NCBI GenBank assembly: GCA_016463765.1
Contig: JAEMQS010000003.1
Span: 62,001-126,000, forward strand
Source of the DNA: Solirubrobacteraceae bacterium
GTDB taxonomy: Bacteria > Actinomycetota > Thermoleophilia > Solirubrobacterales > Solirubrobacteraceae
Direction: 5' to 3'
Length of the DNA: 64,000 bases
Shown piece by piece: positions 1-8,140 of the stretch (the first letter of the stretch is position 1; every line of letters starts with the position of its first letter). Under the pieces are notes generated by a model. It made no database searches and was not told the DNA's origin. It saw nothing but the letters and a program-made list of their open reading frames with translations. The position numbers and the translations under genes were made by a program.

Positions 1-543
1 GCCGCCAAGCGCTACCACCACTCCTACGAGCACGGCCTGCTCGAGCATTCGCTCACGGTCGCCCAAGCGGTCAGTGCCGTCAGCGCGATCTTCCCCGGCA
101 TCGACCGTGACCTCGCCGTGACCGGCGCGCTGCTGCACGACATCGGCAAGCTCGACGCGTACGCCGCTGCCGACGACGGCATCGACATGACCGCCGCCGG
201 CCGGCTTCAGGGTGAGATCCCGCTGGGCTACTTCCTCGTGCGGACCGAGATCGCCGCGATGGGCGATGTCCCGCCCGCCCGCGCGCAGGAGCTGCTGCAC
301 GTGTTGCTCAGCCACCACGGATCGCTCCAGCACGGCAGTCCGGTCGTGCCCGCCACGCGCGAGGCGACGCTCGTGCACTTTATGGACAACCTCGGCGGGC
401 GGCTCGGGTCGTTCGACCGCCTGCAGCAGGCACTGACCGAGGGCGAGGAGTGGTCCACCTGGGACCGCGCGCTCGGCGGCGCCGCGCACTTCCCGGCCGC
501 ACCCGCGCTGCCGCCTGCCGACGCGCAGTCCGCCGCGGCCTGA
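1..543 (+). CDS. HD-domain protein, probably 3'-5' exoribonuclease YhaM/CBF1-like, 3' part
   Basis: The reading frame is open from base 1, so the N-terminus lies outside the window. The visible 180 residues carry an HD phosphohydrolase fold signature: the HGLLEHSLTVA segment near residue 11 is followed by GALLHDIGK near residue 41, where His-Asp bind metal. This order resembles the C-terminal HD half of YhaM-type nucleases, whose N-terminal OB-fold would lie upstream. The C-terminus is Ala/Pro-rich. The next gene is convergent, with only 6 bases between stop codons. The HD assignment is secure; the nuclease assignment rests on motif spacing only. Confidence 0.75.
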   Translation, partial: AAKRYHHSYEHGLLEHSLTVAQAVSAVSAIFPGIDRDLAVTGALLHDIGKLDAYAAADDGIDMTAAGRLQGEIPLGYFLVRTEIAAMGDVPPARAQELLHVLLSHHGSLQHGSPVVPATREATLVHFMDNLGGRLGSFDRLQQALTEGEEWSTWDRALGGAAHFPAAPALPPADAQSAAA

Positions 544-549
544 CCGGGC

Positions 550-1812
550 TCAGCAGGTCGTCGCGGTTGCGGCCGGCACCTTGATCGTGAGGTTGGCGAC
601 CGGCGACGCCGCGGAGGTCCCGCTGAAGAACTGGTACGGCACCACCGTGGTCGAGCCGGCCAGGCCGCAGCCCTTGCGGATCAGTGTGCAGCTCTCGCCG
701 GGCGCAAGAGCGCCGGAGCACGTACCGGCCGGAGACGGCGCCGGGAGCTCGGCCGAGAGCGACACCGGACCGGACAGGTCGCCGCTGTTGTAGATGTTCA
801 GCGAGAACTGGCGGGTGGTCTCGTTGACCGTCACCGTCTGGTCGCTCGCCCCGAACCAGACGCGCGAGATGAGGTCGGCGCGGAACGGGAACGTCTGGAA
901 CGTCTCGTAGGCGAACGGGCCGGACGTCGCGAGGCGCAGGAGCCGCAACTCGCCCGTGAGCCCGCCGGTGCCCGTGCCGTTGACGCCCCACGACAGGTCG
1001 CCGCTGCACGACTCGCCCGGGTCCAGCACGCCACACCGGTCGCTCGAGCCGACGTCCATGAAGGTGCTGGCGAAGACGCCGTTGGCGCGGTAGCCGTAGT
1101 CGCCGACGTAGAAGTCGGGGGACGGCGCCGTGCCGGTGTTCGTGATGGTGAACGGCCGCTCGGAGAGGAAGGTCGCGTCGCCGTCGTCGCCGGCCGGAAT
1201 CGACCCGAGGACGAGCGGGTTCGGCGTCATCTCGAGCTTCCAGGCCGGACCGGGTGGCGTCGGAGGTGCGGGCGCGGGGGGAACCGGCACCGGCGCCGCA
1301 GGGAGCACCGTGCCGCCGGGGACAGGCGCCACGGGAAGGGGCGGGGCCGGCGCTGCTGCCGCCCCACTGCTGGCCGGCCGGGCGAGCACCCGAGTTTCCC
1401 GCTTGGCCGTGCGGCACGCGCCGCGACGGCCGGGCCCGAACGCCCGCTTGGCATCCGCGCAGACCTTGACCTTCCACGCACCCACCACGCCGGCGGGAGG
1501 AACGGGCGCCTTCAGCACCACGGTTGCGCGCCGGTCGGGCTTGATGGAAGGCACCACGACGCGCGCCAGTCGCCGTTCCTTGCCGCGCGCGACGAGGATG
1601 ACGTCGGCGTGCGACACGCCTGCGCGCTCGCCGCGGTTGCCGATCGTCACACGCAGCGTCAGCAGATCGCCACTGACGACCGTCGCCGGCGGCGTGAACG
1701 ACTTCACGGTGAGCGCCGACGGAGTCTTCGCGGGAGAAGCCGCCGACGCACTCGGCACGACGCCCGCGAGGAGGCCGAGCAGCAAGAGCAGGCAGACGCG
1801 CGCGAGGGGCAT
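550..1812 (-). CDS. Secreted protein with Ig-like domains
   Basis: A 420-residue protein with a clear Sec signal peptide (MPLARVCLLLLLGLLAGVVP, then an ASA cleavage region near residue 24). Residues 30-130 look like a CARDB-type Ig fold (TVVSGDLLTLRVTIGNRGERAG), followed by a Pro/Ala-rich linker at about 145-190. The C-terminal half repeats the PFTITNTGTAPSPDF style of choice-of-anchor and abnormal-spindle-like extracellular domains, with paired cysteines (CGVLDPGESC, CSGALAPGESC, CTLIRKGC). It is probably cell-wall associated or released. No catalytic motif is visible. It stands alone and is convergent with the upstream HD gene. Confidence 0.75.
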   Translation of the reverse strand: MPLARVCLLLLLGLLAGVVPSASAASPAKTPSALTVKSFTPPATVVSGDLLTLRVTIGNRGERAGVSHADVILVARGKERRLARVVVPSIKPDRRATVVLKAPVPPAGVVGAWKVKVCADAKRAFGPGRRGACRTAKRETRVLARPASSGAAAAPAPPLPVAPVPGGTVLPAAPVPVPPAPAPPTPPGPAWKLEMTPNPLVLGSIPAGDDGDATFLSERPFTITNTGTAPSPDFYVGDYGYRANGVFASTFMDVGSSDRCGVLDPGESCSGDLSWGVNGTGTGGLTGELRLLRLATSGPFAYETFQTFPFRADLISRVWFGASDQTVTVNETTRQFSLNIYNSGDLSGPVSLSAELPAPSPAGTCSGALAPGESCTLIRKGCGLAGSTTVVPYQFFSGTSAASPVANLTIKVPAATATTC

Positions 1813-1874
1813 ACCGCCATCGAACCGTGCGCGGGCGCCCAGCGCACCAGCCCCAGGGCTGGAGCGGCCCCGCC

Positions 1875-2513
1875 CTACGAGGCTTCTTGGTCGCCCAGCG
1901 CGATCTCGCCGCGCTCGAGCGCGATGGCGATCGCGTTGACGCGATTGCGCGCCCGCAGCTTGCGGACGGCGTTGCGCACGTGCGTGCGGATGGTCTCCAC
2001 CGAGAGACCGAGCTTCACCGCGACGGCCTCGCCGGTCATCCCCTCGGCCATCAGGGCCATGATCTCGCGCTCGCGCGGGGAGAGCTGCGGCATGCGCTCG
2101 GTCGCGCGCGGGGACAGGAGCACCCGGTCCAGGCGCGGGTCGACGTACGAGCCGCCGCCGGCGATCGTCTCGATCGCGCCCTTGAGCTCGCCGATCGAAC
2201 CGGCCTTCAGCGCGTAGCCGCGCGCACCGGAATCGAGCCCTTCGTAGAGCAGTTCGGCTTCCGTGTCGCCCGTGTACAGGATGACGCCGAGATCGGGGCG
2301 CTGCTCGAGCAGCGTGCCGGCGAGGTCGATGCCGCTCTCGTCGGGCAACCGCACGTCGACGATGGCGACCTCAGGATTCGTCACCGCCACCAGATCCCGG
2401 GCCGCTGCGGCGTTGCCGCAGGTCCCGAGCACCTCAAGACCACTCTGGTCCAGGAGGGTCGCGAGGCCCTCGCGGAGGGCCTCATGATCGTCGATGATGA
2501 CCAGGCTCGTCAC
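1875..2513 (-). CDS. NarL/FixJ-family response regulator
   Basis: A 212-residue two-domain response regulator. The receiver domain spans about residues 1-118, with acidic D8-D9, phospho-acceptor D53 in VAIVDVRLPDESG, T81 and K103. The LuxR-type HTH follows at about 143-208 (LSPREREIMALMAEGMTGEA). The GTG start at 2513 is preferred over the ATG at 2540: the receiver begins directly after it and a TAGGGT -10-like hexamer lies 10 bases before it. No histidine kinase is encoded nearby, so it is an orphan in this window. It is divergent from the pafBC-like gene. Confidence 0.85.
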   Translation of the reverse strand: MTSLVIIDDHEALREGLATLLDQSGLEVLGTCGNAAAARDLVAVTNPEVAIVDVRLPDESGIDLAGTLLEQRPDLGVILYTGDTEAELLYEGLDSGARGYALKAGSIGELKGAIETIAGGGSYVDPRLDRVLLSPRATERMPQLSPREREIMALMAEGMTGEAVAVKLGLSVETIRTHVRNAVRKLRARNRVNAIAIALERGEIALGDQEAS

Positions 2514-2615
2514 GTGCTGCGTGACCCTACCTGTTCGCATGGACTGAGTGCGTCAATGCCGCAAATAGCGGACTTTGCCGGGCTGCAACCCGCCCTCCGC
2601 CCCGCGCCCGCGCCG

Positions 2616-2621
2616 TATCGT
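2616..2621 (+). promoter_or_regulatory. -10-like hexamer TATCGT of the PafBC-like gene
   Basis: TATCGT ends 8 bases before the ATG at 2630 and no Shine-Dalgarno is present, consistent with a leaderless transcript. Confidence 0.5.
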
Positions 2622-2629
2622 GTTCGGCA

Positions 2630-4699
2630 ATGGCCAAGGACACGGAAAAGCTGATTCGCCAGCTGTCGCTGATCTCGTATCTCATGGCGGAGCGGCGGCC
2701 TGTCACCGCGCTGGAGATCCGCCGGGACGTCGAGGGCTACAGCGGCATGAACGAGGACGCGTTCGCCCGCCGCTTCTACGCCGACCGCGCGGAGCTCGAA
2801 TCGCTGGGCATCCAGCTCACGGTCGACAAGCCCGCCGACGGCATCGCCGAGCAGGAGAACTACTCCCTGCGCCCGGAGAACTTCCACCTGCCCGCCATCG
2901 CGTTCAGCGACTCCGAGCTCGCCGCGCTGCAGACCGCGCTGACCCTGCTCGACGGCGAGTTCGCCTACGCCGAGCCGCTGCGCCTCGCGCTGCAGCAGCT
3001 GTCGTGGGGCCGGCCCAGCCCGCTCAACGCGCCCGAGCAGCGTGCCGTCGCGCTCGGCATCACGGCGTCGCCGGGCGGCCACGACCTCAGCCAGCGCCTG
3101 GCGAAGATCGAGACCGCGATCTTCCGCCAGAAGACGGTCACGTTCGACTACTACACGATGGAGCGCGACGAGACCGAGCCGCGCAAGGTCGACCCGTTCG
3201 CCCTGCTGTTCCAGAACGGCCAGTTCTACCTCGTGGGCCGCGCGCACGAGCGCGACGCGATGCGCGTGTTCCGCCTGTCGCGGATCCGCGGCAAGGTCGC
3301 CTACGCGACGAAGGCCGAGCACGACTTCAAGCGCCCCGCCGGCTTCGACCCGCGCGAGTACGCTGCCCGCGCGCCGTGGCAGCTGGGCGAGGAGACCGCG
3401 ACGGCGGAGCTGTGGGTCTCCGACCGCATCGCCTGGCAGGTCGAGCGCCACTACGGCCGCTACGGGACGCTGCGCCCGGGCGACGACGGCGCCGTGATCT
3501 TCACCACGCCGTACGCCAACGCGCGGCTGCTCGCCGCGTGGGTGCTGCGGATGGGCGAGCACGTCCGGGTCGTCTCACCCGGGGGTCTCGAGCGCGAGGT
3601 CGCCGAGCGCCTCGAATTGCTCACCGACCGCCACCGCGACGGCGGTCTCGAGATCGCGGCCACCGTGCCGATGCGCCCGTCCGAGGAGGACGAGGAGCCC
3701 GAGCCCGCCCGCGGCGGCGCCCGCCGCGCCGACGCCGCGATCCGCCCCGAGCGCTTCGCGCGGCTGGTCACGCTCGCGTCGATCCTCATCGAGTCGGGCC
3801 GCAAGGCCGAGCTGCTCGACGCCGCGGAGCTCCGCGAGCGCCTGCAGCTGTCCGACTCCGAGCTGCGCGAGGACATCGACCTGCTGAACGTCGTGAACTT
3901 CGGCGGCGGCTCGTACGTCCTCTACGCCGAGCTGCACGACAACGGGACGATCGAGGTCGACCCCGAGCCCTACAGCGACAACTTCGCCCGCCCCGCCCGG
4001 CTGCTGCCGGTGGAGGCCAAGGCGCTCATCGCGGCGATCGACCTCATCGGCGACCACCTGCCCGAGGGCGCACTCACGAGCGCGCGCGAGAAGATCGTCG
4101 CGGCGCTCGGAGAGGACCCGACCGAGCACGGCCTGCACGTCGCGTCCGGCACGGGCGACGACTCCGGCATCGCCCGCGTCATCAGCGAGGCGATCGCCGG
4201 CCGGCGCCTGTTGGAGATCGACTACTACAAGCCCAACGAGGACGAGTTCTCACACCGCACGGTCGAGCCGTACGCGCTGGTGAACGGGCGCGACGGCTGG
4301 TACGTCGCGTCGTTCGACCCCGAGCGCGAGGACGTCCGCCACTTCCGGCTGGACCGGATCCGGTCGGCCGAGGCGACGGACCGCACCTACGAGCCGCGCC
4401 CCGAGGTCGACCCCGCCGCCGGTGTCGACGGCTGGCTGCGGACCGGCGAGGTCGCAACGTCGCGCATGGCGCGCGTGTGGATCAGCCCCGAGCGGGCCCG
4501 CTGGGCGCGCGAGGAGCGCCGGGTGGCCGAGGAGCTGGCCGACGGGGCGATCATCGTCGAGCTGCCCTATGCGGGCACCGACTGGCTGGTGCGTGAGGTG
4601 CTGGCCGAGGCGGGCGACGCGGTGGTGCTGGAGCCGGCTGAGGCGCGCGAGGCCGTGCTGGGCGCGGTCGAGCGGTTGCGGGCAGTCGCGGCGCGGTAG
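2630..4699 (+). CDS. pafBC: WYL-domain transcriptional regulator, fused PafB-PafC
   Basis: A 689-residue protein made of two tandem HTH-WYL modules. Residues 1-335 resemble PafB (winged HTH, then a WYL domain with TVTFDYYTMERDETEPRKVDP and a WCX extension). Residues about 365-689 resemble PafC (HTH around FARLVTLASILIESGRKAEL, then LLEIDYYKPNEDEFSHRTVEPY). In most actinobacteria PafB and PafC are separate adjacent genes forming a heterodimer that activates the LexA-independent DNA damage response. Here they are one polypeptide, as reported for some lineages. The ligand is thought to be single-stranded DNA (family knowledge). An acidic Glu/Pro/Ala linker at about 345-360 joins the halves. Confidence 0.85.
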   Translation: MAKDTEKLIRQLSLISYLMAERRPVTALEIRRDVEGYSGMNEDAFARRFYADRAELESLGIQLTVDKPADGIAEQENYSLRPENFHLPAIAFSDSELAALQTALTLLDGEFAYAEPLRLALQQLSWGRPSPLNAPEQRAVALGITASPGGHDLSQRLAKIETAIFRQKTVTFDYYTMERDETEPRKVDPFALLFQNGQFYLVGRAHERDAMRVFRLSRIRGKVAYATKAEHDFKRPAGFDPREYAARAPWQLGEETATAELWVSDRIAWQVERHYGRYGTLRPGDDGAVIFTTPYANARLLAAWVLRMGEHVRVVSPGGLEREVAERLELLTDRHRDGGLEIAATVPMRPSEEDEEPEPARGGARRADAAIRPERFARLVTLASILIESGRKAELLDAAELRERLQLSDSELREDIDLLNVVNFGGGSYVLYAELHDNGTIEVDPEPYSDNFARPARLLPVEAKALIAAIDLIGDHLPEGALTSAREKIVAALGEDPTEHGLHVASGTGDDSGIARVISEAIAGRRLLEIDYYKPNEDEFSHRTVEPYALVNGRDGWYVASFDPEREDVRHFRLDRIRSAEATDRTYEPRPEVDPAAGVDGWLRTGEVATSRMARVWISPERARWAREERRVAEELADGAIIVELPYAGTDWLVREVLAEAGDAVVLEPAEAREAVLGAVERLRAVAAR

Positions 4700-4706
4700 T
4701 CGGCGC

Positions 4707-5171
4707 TCAGTACGAGCGGTACGTCCGCGAGCTGCCTCTCGACCCGTGGAACCTGAGCGTTCGCCCTTCGGCGAGGGAGAAGGCGCCCTCCAACCTCGGC
4801 GCGCGAAAGCGCCGTTGCTCGACACGCTCCTCATACCGACCTGCGACTGCCGCCTCAACGAGGGAACGTAGGAGCTGCTCAAGCTCGACGAGCGAGCTCG
4901 TCCAGAGCTCCTCGCCCACGTCCTGCCGACCGACGCTCAGGTACATAGGCCGCAACGCGTCGAACGTGCACGCGAGCGGGCATGCGTCCTCGTCCTCCGG
5001 TTCCAGCCGGACCTCGTACGCCGGCGGCGCCGGCCCCGGTTCGTCGTCCGCAGGGGCACGAACGACCGTGACCGTGGCGCGGCCCGCGCGAACCGGCTCG
5101 GCCGCGGCGTCCCTGATCACGCGCTCGACCCAGCCACACGGGTCGTCCGGCTCCTCGAAGCGTGACCTCAT
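4707..5171 (-). CDS. Hypothetical acidic protein
   Basis: A 154-residue protein starting MRSRFEEPDDPC that I do not recognise. It has no signal peptide or membrane segment. The first two thirds are acidic with an EVRLEPEDEDACP stretch; the C-terminus turns basic and aromatic. A helical stretch (LVELEQLLRSLVEAAVAGRY) sits at about 100-120. The frame stays open further upstream, but that extension is Arg/Trp/Gly-rich shadow sequence and crosses a strong hairpin, so the ATG at 5171 is preferred. It is convergent with pafBC, with a 7-base gap. Confidence 0.6.
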   Translation of the reverse strand: MRSRFEEPDDPCGWVERVIRDAAAEPVRAGRATVTVVRAPADDEPGPAPPAYEVRLEPEDEDACPLACTFDALRPMYLSVGRQDVGEELWTSSLVELEQLLRSLVEAAVAGRYEERVEQRRFRAPRLEGAFSLAEGRTLRFHGSRGSSRTYRSY

Positions 5172-5205
5172 GCGCGACACGCGCCCAAGTCTGGCAACCC
5201 GCTCG

Positions 5206-5254
5206 GGGGTGTGTGCATTGCGAGCGCTGTGGGCTCTCGCAATGCGCACACCCC
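5206..5254. terminator. Very strong 19-bp hairpin
   Basis: Arms GGGGTGTGTGCATTGCGAG (5206-5224) and CTCGCAATGCGCACACCCC (5236-5254) pair over 19 positions with one G-T wobble and an 11-base loop. It lies in the 94-base gap between the PhlG-like gene and the downstream hypothetical gene, both on the minus strand. It could terminate the hydrolase operon, but there is no T-tract. See findings. Confidence 0.7.
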
Positions 5255-5265
5255 ACCGCGAAGCG

Positions 5266-6036
5266 TCAACCCACGGCGTACGCCGCGTACAACTCCGGCA
5301 GCAACGACGCCAGGTTCGCGTACTCCTCCACACAGTGCCGCGCCAGCCCCGGCGCCAGGTCGTGCGGCAACGCCCGCCGCCGCACCGCCGGGCGTGACGC
5401 CACCCACGCCACCGGCTCAGCCAGCGGACCCGGCAGCATCGGCCGCATCCGCGCGCCCATCCAGAACCGGCTGCGCAGCACCAGCCCGTCACCCTCGTAG
5501 AGGAAGACGTGGGTCATGATCGAGTGCCACGACCGGCGCGTGTCGTCGCCGACGTAGCCGCCCACGATCGTCGCCACCCGCGGGTCGTCCAGCGCGTCGC
5601 CGGAGAACCCGTAGGCGCTCGGCGGGAGGAACGCGATCCGCGCCCGCACCATCCCGGTGCCGACGTCCTCCACCGGGTGGTGGACGGTTCCCCAGAACGG
5701 CTTCGCTTCCCGGACCGGGGGCCGCTCCACGCTGTTCGCCACGTGCGCCGGCGGATGCCAGACCTGGTAGCGGATCGACTCGTCGGGGTGCCAGTCGAAC
5801 CACCAGTCGACCATGGCGCCCGTCACACCCGGCATCGGGGTGCGCGCCGCGACCTGCTGCGTGCCGTCGGCCAGCCGCCACCACCCCGTCTCCACCGGCA
5901 GCGGCGCGGGATCGAGCAGACAGTCCATCTCGTCCAGACCGAGCTGGCCCGCGGGGTCGGCCTCCTCGCCGGTCGCACCCGCCCACGCCGCGGGGTCCGG
6001 CGGCGACAGCGGCCGGTCGAGTAGCTCCTCCAGCAT
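5266..6036 (-). CDS. PhlG-like (DAPG hydrolase family) C-C hydrolase
   Basis: A 256-residue protein resembling the 2,4-diacetylphloroglucinol hydrolase family, zinc enzymes that cleave a C-C bond between an aromatic ring and an acyl group. Supporting segments are MVDWWFDWHPDESIRYQVWH at about 75-94 (candidate metal His83), HHPVED at 119-124 (candidate Glu123) and the C-terminal HCVEE at 234-238, which gives the H-x3-E metal pair. The ATG at 6036 overlaps the stop of the FAD oxidase gene by ATGA, so the two are translationally coupled. The real substrate is unknown; a polyketide-like or acylphenol compound is inferred from the family and from the FAD oxidase and IclR neighbours. Confidence 0.7.
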   Translation of the reverse strand: MLEELLDRPLSPPDPAAWAGATGEEADPAGQLGLDEMDCLLDPAPLPVETGWWRLADGTQQVAARTPMPGVTGAMVDWWFDWHPDESIRYQVWHPPAHVANSVERPPVREAKPFWGTVHHPVEDVGTGMVRARIAFLPPSAYGFSGDALDDPRVATIVGGYVGDDTRRSWHSIMTHVFLYEGDGLVLRSRFWMGARMRPMLPGPLAEPVAWVASRPAVRRRALPHDLAPGLARHCVEEYANLASLLPELYAAYAVG

Positions 6037-7373
6037 CACAGGCGCCCCATCCACGGATGGAACCTGCCGTCAGGGTCGTAGACCGCGCGAATCTCGTCGA
6101 GCCGCGCCAGGTGCGCGTCGGAGACGAACTTCGCCGGGCGGCGGCCCAGGTTCTCGTCGGCCAGCTGGATGCCGCTCGCCTGCGGCGCCATCGCGCGCAT
6201 GTGGTCCGTCGCCCAGCCGACCATCTCCTCGTCACGCGCCGGGTCGTCCCAGACGCCGTAGAGCGCGAGGTACGTCGTGTCCTCGACGCTGAACGCCATG
6301 TCCTCGCGCGGCGGTCCGCCCGCGGGGTCCCAGTTCATCCACAGGACGTGCGACGGCGCCGGCGGCAGCGATTCCGCGATCGCGCGCAGGCCGGGCAGGA
6401 GGTCGGAGACCGGCGCGTGCGTCCACATGTTGTCGACCGCGTAGCGGTGCTCGTCCGGATACACCGCGTGCGAGCCCGCGTAGAGGTCCTCCATCGTCAC
6501 GCGCAGGTTCGGCAGCGCGAGCTTCGCGCGGTCGCGGACCGGACACGTCTCGAGGATCGCGAGGACCTCGTCGGCCTCCTCGTCGCTGTCGGCGAGCACC
6601 GGGCCGGTGACCGCGATCTCCGCCTCGCCGTCGGCGTCGCGGTGCAGGAAGCACATGAGCTCCATGGTCCGGGCGACGCGGGGCCCGATCTCCGCCGCCC
6701 ACGTGAAGACCTCGTCGAGGACATCGAGCGGGTACAGGTACACCGCGTTCGCGACGACCTTCGGGCGGGGATACACGCGCACGTGAAAGCGCGTGACCAC
6801 GCCGAAGAAGCCCGGGCCCGCACCGCGCGCGGCCCAGTAGAGATCGGCGTGCTGCGTCGGATCGGCCCGGACGAGCTCGCCGGCGGCCGTGACGACGTCG
6901 ATCGCCTCGACGCTCATGCATGCCGGCCCGTGCACCCGCCCGTTCCAGCCGAAGCCGCCCTGCAGCAGGTAGCCGCCGACGCACACGCCGACGCAGTGCC
7001 CGCCGGGGAAGAACAGGTCGTGCGCGGCGAGCTGGCGCAGGAGGTCAGCGGCCTCGCGGCCGGGCTGCACGGTGGCGCGCATTGCGGCGGGATCGACGGT
7101 CACGTCGTCGAGCGCGGAGACGTCGAGCAGCATCCCGCCGTCGCGGACGTGGTTGCCCGCCCAGCTGTGGCCGCCGGAGCGCACGCCGATCCGCAGCCCC
7201 TCGTCGCGCGCCAGCCGGACCGCGCGGACCGCGTCGTCCTCGGTTGCCGCCTGCACGATGACGTCGGGGAACCGGTCGGGGACGAACGCGTTCCACATCG
7301 TCGCGCGGCGTGCGTCCTCGTAGCCGGCATCGCCGCGCCGCAGCAGCCTGCCGTCGAACCCGTGTGCCATCAT
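6036..7373 (-). CDS. FAD-linked oxidase, BBE (berberine-bridge) type
   Basis: A 445-residue PCMH-fold flavoprotein. The FAD-binding half contains RSGGHS (His69, the usual 8-alpha-histidyl FAD attachment) and FFPGGHCVGVCVGG at about 121-134, where a Cys suggests bicovalent FAD. The C-terminus ends in the BBE motif YDPDGRFHPWMGRL. Such enzymes oxidise phenolics, sugars or polyketides with oxygen. The ATG at 7373 is chosen because TATCGT sits 7 bases upstream; earlier ATGs would run into the IclR gene. It is the first gene of a two-gene operon with the PhlG-like hydrolase and is divergent from iclR. Confidence 0.85.
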   Translation of the reverse strand: MMAHGFDGRLLRRGDAGYEDARRATMWNAFVPDRFPDVIVQAATEDDAVRAVRLARDEGLRIGVRSGGHSWAGNHVRDGGMLLDVSALDDVTVDPAAMRATVQPGREAADLLRQLAAHDLFFPGGHCVGVCVGGYLLQGGFGWNGRVHGPACMSVEAIDVVTAAGELVRADPTQHADLYWAARGAGPGFFGVVTRFHVRVYPRPKVVANAVYLYPLDVLDEVFTWAAEIGPRVARTMELMCFLHRDADGEAEIAVTGPVLADSDEEADEVLAILETCPVRDRAKLALPNLRVTMEDLYAGSHAVYPDEHRYAVDNMWTHAPVSDLLPGLRAIAESLPPAPSHVLWMNWDPAGGPPREDMAFSVEDTTYLALYGVWDDPARDEEMVGWATDHMRAMAPQASGIQLADENLGRRPAKFVSDAHLARLDEIRAVYDPDGRFHPWMGRL

Positions 7374-7380
7374 GCGTTCC

Positions 7381-7386
7381 ACGATA
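7381..7386 (-). promoter_or_regulatory. -10-like hexamer TATCGT in the iclR/oxidase divergent region
   Basis: On the minus strand TATCGT ends 7 bases before the ATG at 7373. The 31-base divergent gap also holds two copies of GTTCCAC and a CGTTC...GAACG inverted repeat, a plausible IclR operator. Confidence 0.5.
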
Positions 7387-7404
7387 CAGAACGGTAGTTC
7401 CACA

Positions 7405-8130
7405 ATGCAAGACACGACACCAAGAGGAGGGATCCAGGCCATCGCCCGGGCCGGTCGGGTCCTGCGCGCGCTCGAGGCCGCCCCGGAGGGCCTGACGCTC
7501 GCCGCGCTGTCGACCGCGGTCGACCTCCCGAAGTCCACCGTCCACCGCCTGGTCGCCGCGCTCACCGAGGAGGAGCTCGTCACCACCTCCCCCGACGGGG
7601 CGATCCGGCTGGGCGGCGGGCTGGTCCGCCTCGGCGCCGCGACGCGGCGGGCACTCCGTCACGACCTGCGGCCCGTCCTCGCGCAGCTGCGCGACGAGGT
7701 CGACGAGACGGTCGACCTGTCGGTCCTCGACGGTCCCAGCGTGCGGTTCGTCGACCAGCTCCCGGCCGAGCACCGTCTGCGGGCGGTCTCCGCCGTCGGC
7801 GTTGCATTCCCGCTGCACACCACGGCCAACGGGAAGGCGCTGCTCGCGGCGCTCCCGGACGACGCGGTCGCAGCGCTGGTGCCGCGCGACGCCGCCCTCG
7901 CGGCCGAACTCGACGAGATCCGCCGCACCGGCATCGCCTTCGACCGCGAGGAGCACACCGAGGGGATCAGCGCCGTCGGCACCGCAGTCCACGACGCCGC
8001 CGGGCCGGTCGCCGCGATCTCGATCCCGGTGCCCACAGCGCGCTTCGCCCGCAACGAGGCGCGCTACGTCGCCGCACTGCGCGTTGCAGGCGCCGCCGCA
8101 TCAGCACGTCTCGGGGGCGCTGCCGGATAG
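7405..8130 (+). CDS. IclR-family transcriptional regulator
   Basis: A 241-residue protein with an N-terminal winged HTH (residues about 9-65, with LTLAALSTAVDLPKSTVHRL) and an IclR effector domain (about 80-238; the FPLHTTANGKALLAALPDD and GTAVHDAAGPVAAISIPVP segments are typical). The ATG at 7405 gives a normal family length; an upstream ATG at 7372 would overlap the divergent gene. It probably controls the divergent FAD oxidase/PhlG-like operon through the very short shared promoter region. The effector would be the pathway substrate or an intermediate (inference). Confidence 0.88.
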   Translation: MQDTTPRGGIQAIARAGRVLRALEAAPEGLTLAALSTAVDLPKSTVHRLVAALTEEELVTTSPDGAIRLGGGLVRLGAATRRALRHDLRPVLAQLRDEVDETVDLSVLDGPSVRFVDQLPAEHRLRAVSAVGVAFPLHTTANGKALLAALPDDAVAALVPRDAALAAELDEIRRTGIAFDREEHTEGISAVGTAVHDAAGPVAAISIPVPTARFARNEARYVAALRVAGAAASARLGGAAG

Positions 8131-8133
8131 CCT
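8128..8133 (+). promoter_or_regulatory. -10-like hexamer TAGCCT
   Basis: It ends 7 bases before the ATG of the PPOX gene and overlaps the iclR stop codon. No Shine-Dalgarno is present. Confidence 0.5.
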
Positions 8134-8140
8134 GCGGCGC

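Noticed and set aside
4707-5492. Longer 261-residue version of the hypothetical gene
   Set aside because: The extra N-terminal part is Arg/Trp/Gly-rich and spans the 19-bp hairpin; the ATG at 5171 begins the plausible protein.
6057-7397. A 446-codon plus-strand frame opposite the FAD oxidase
   Set aside because: Shadow frame; its product is low-complexity and the minus-strand protein has FAD-binding and BBE motifs.
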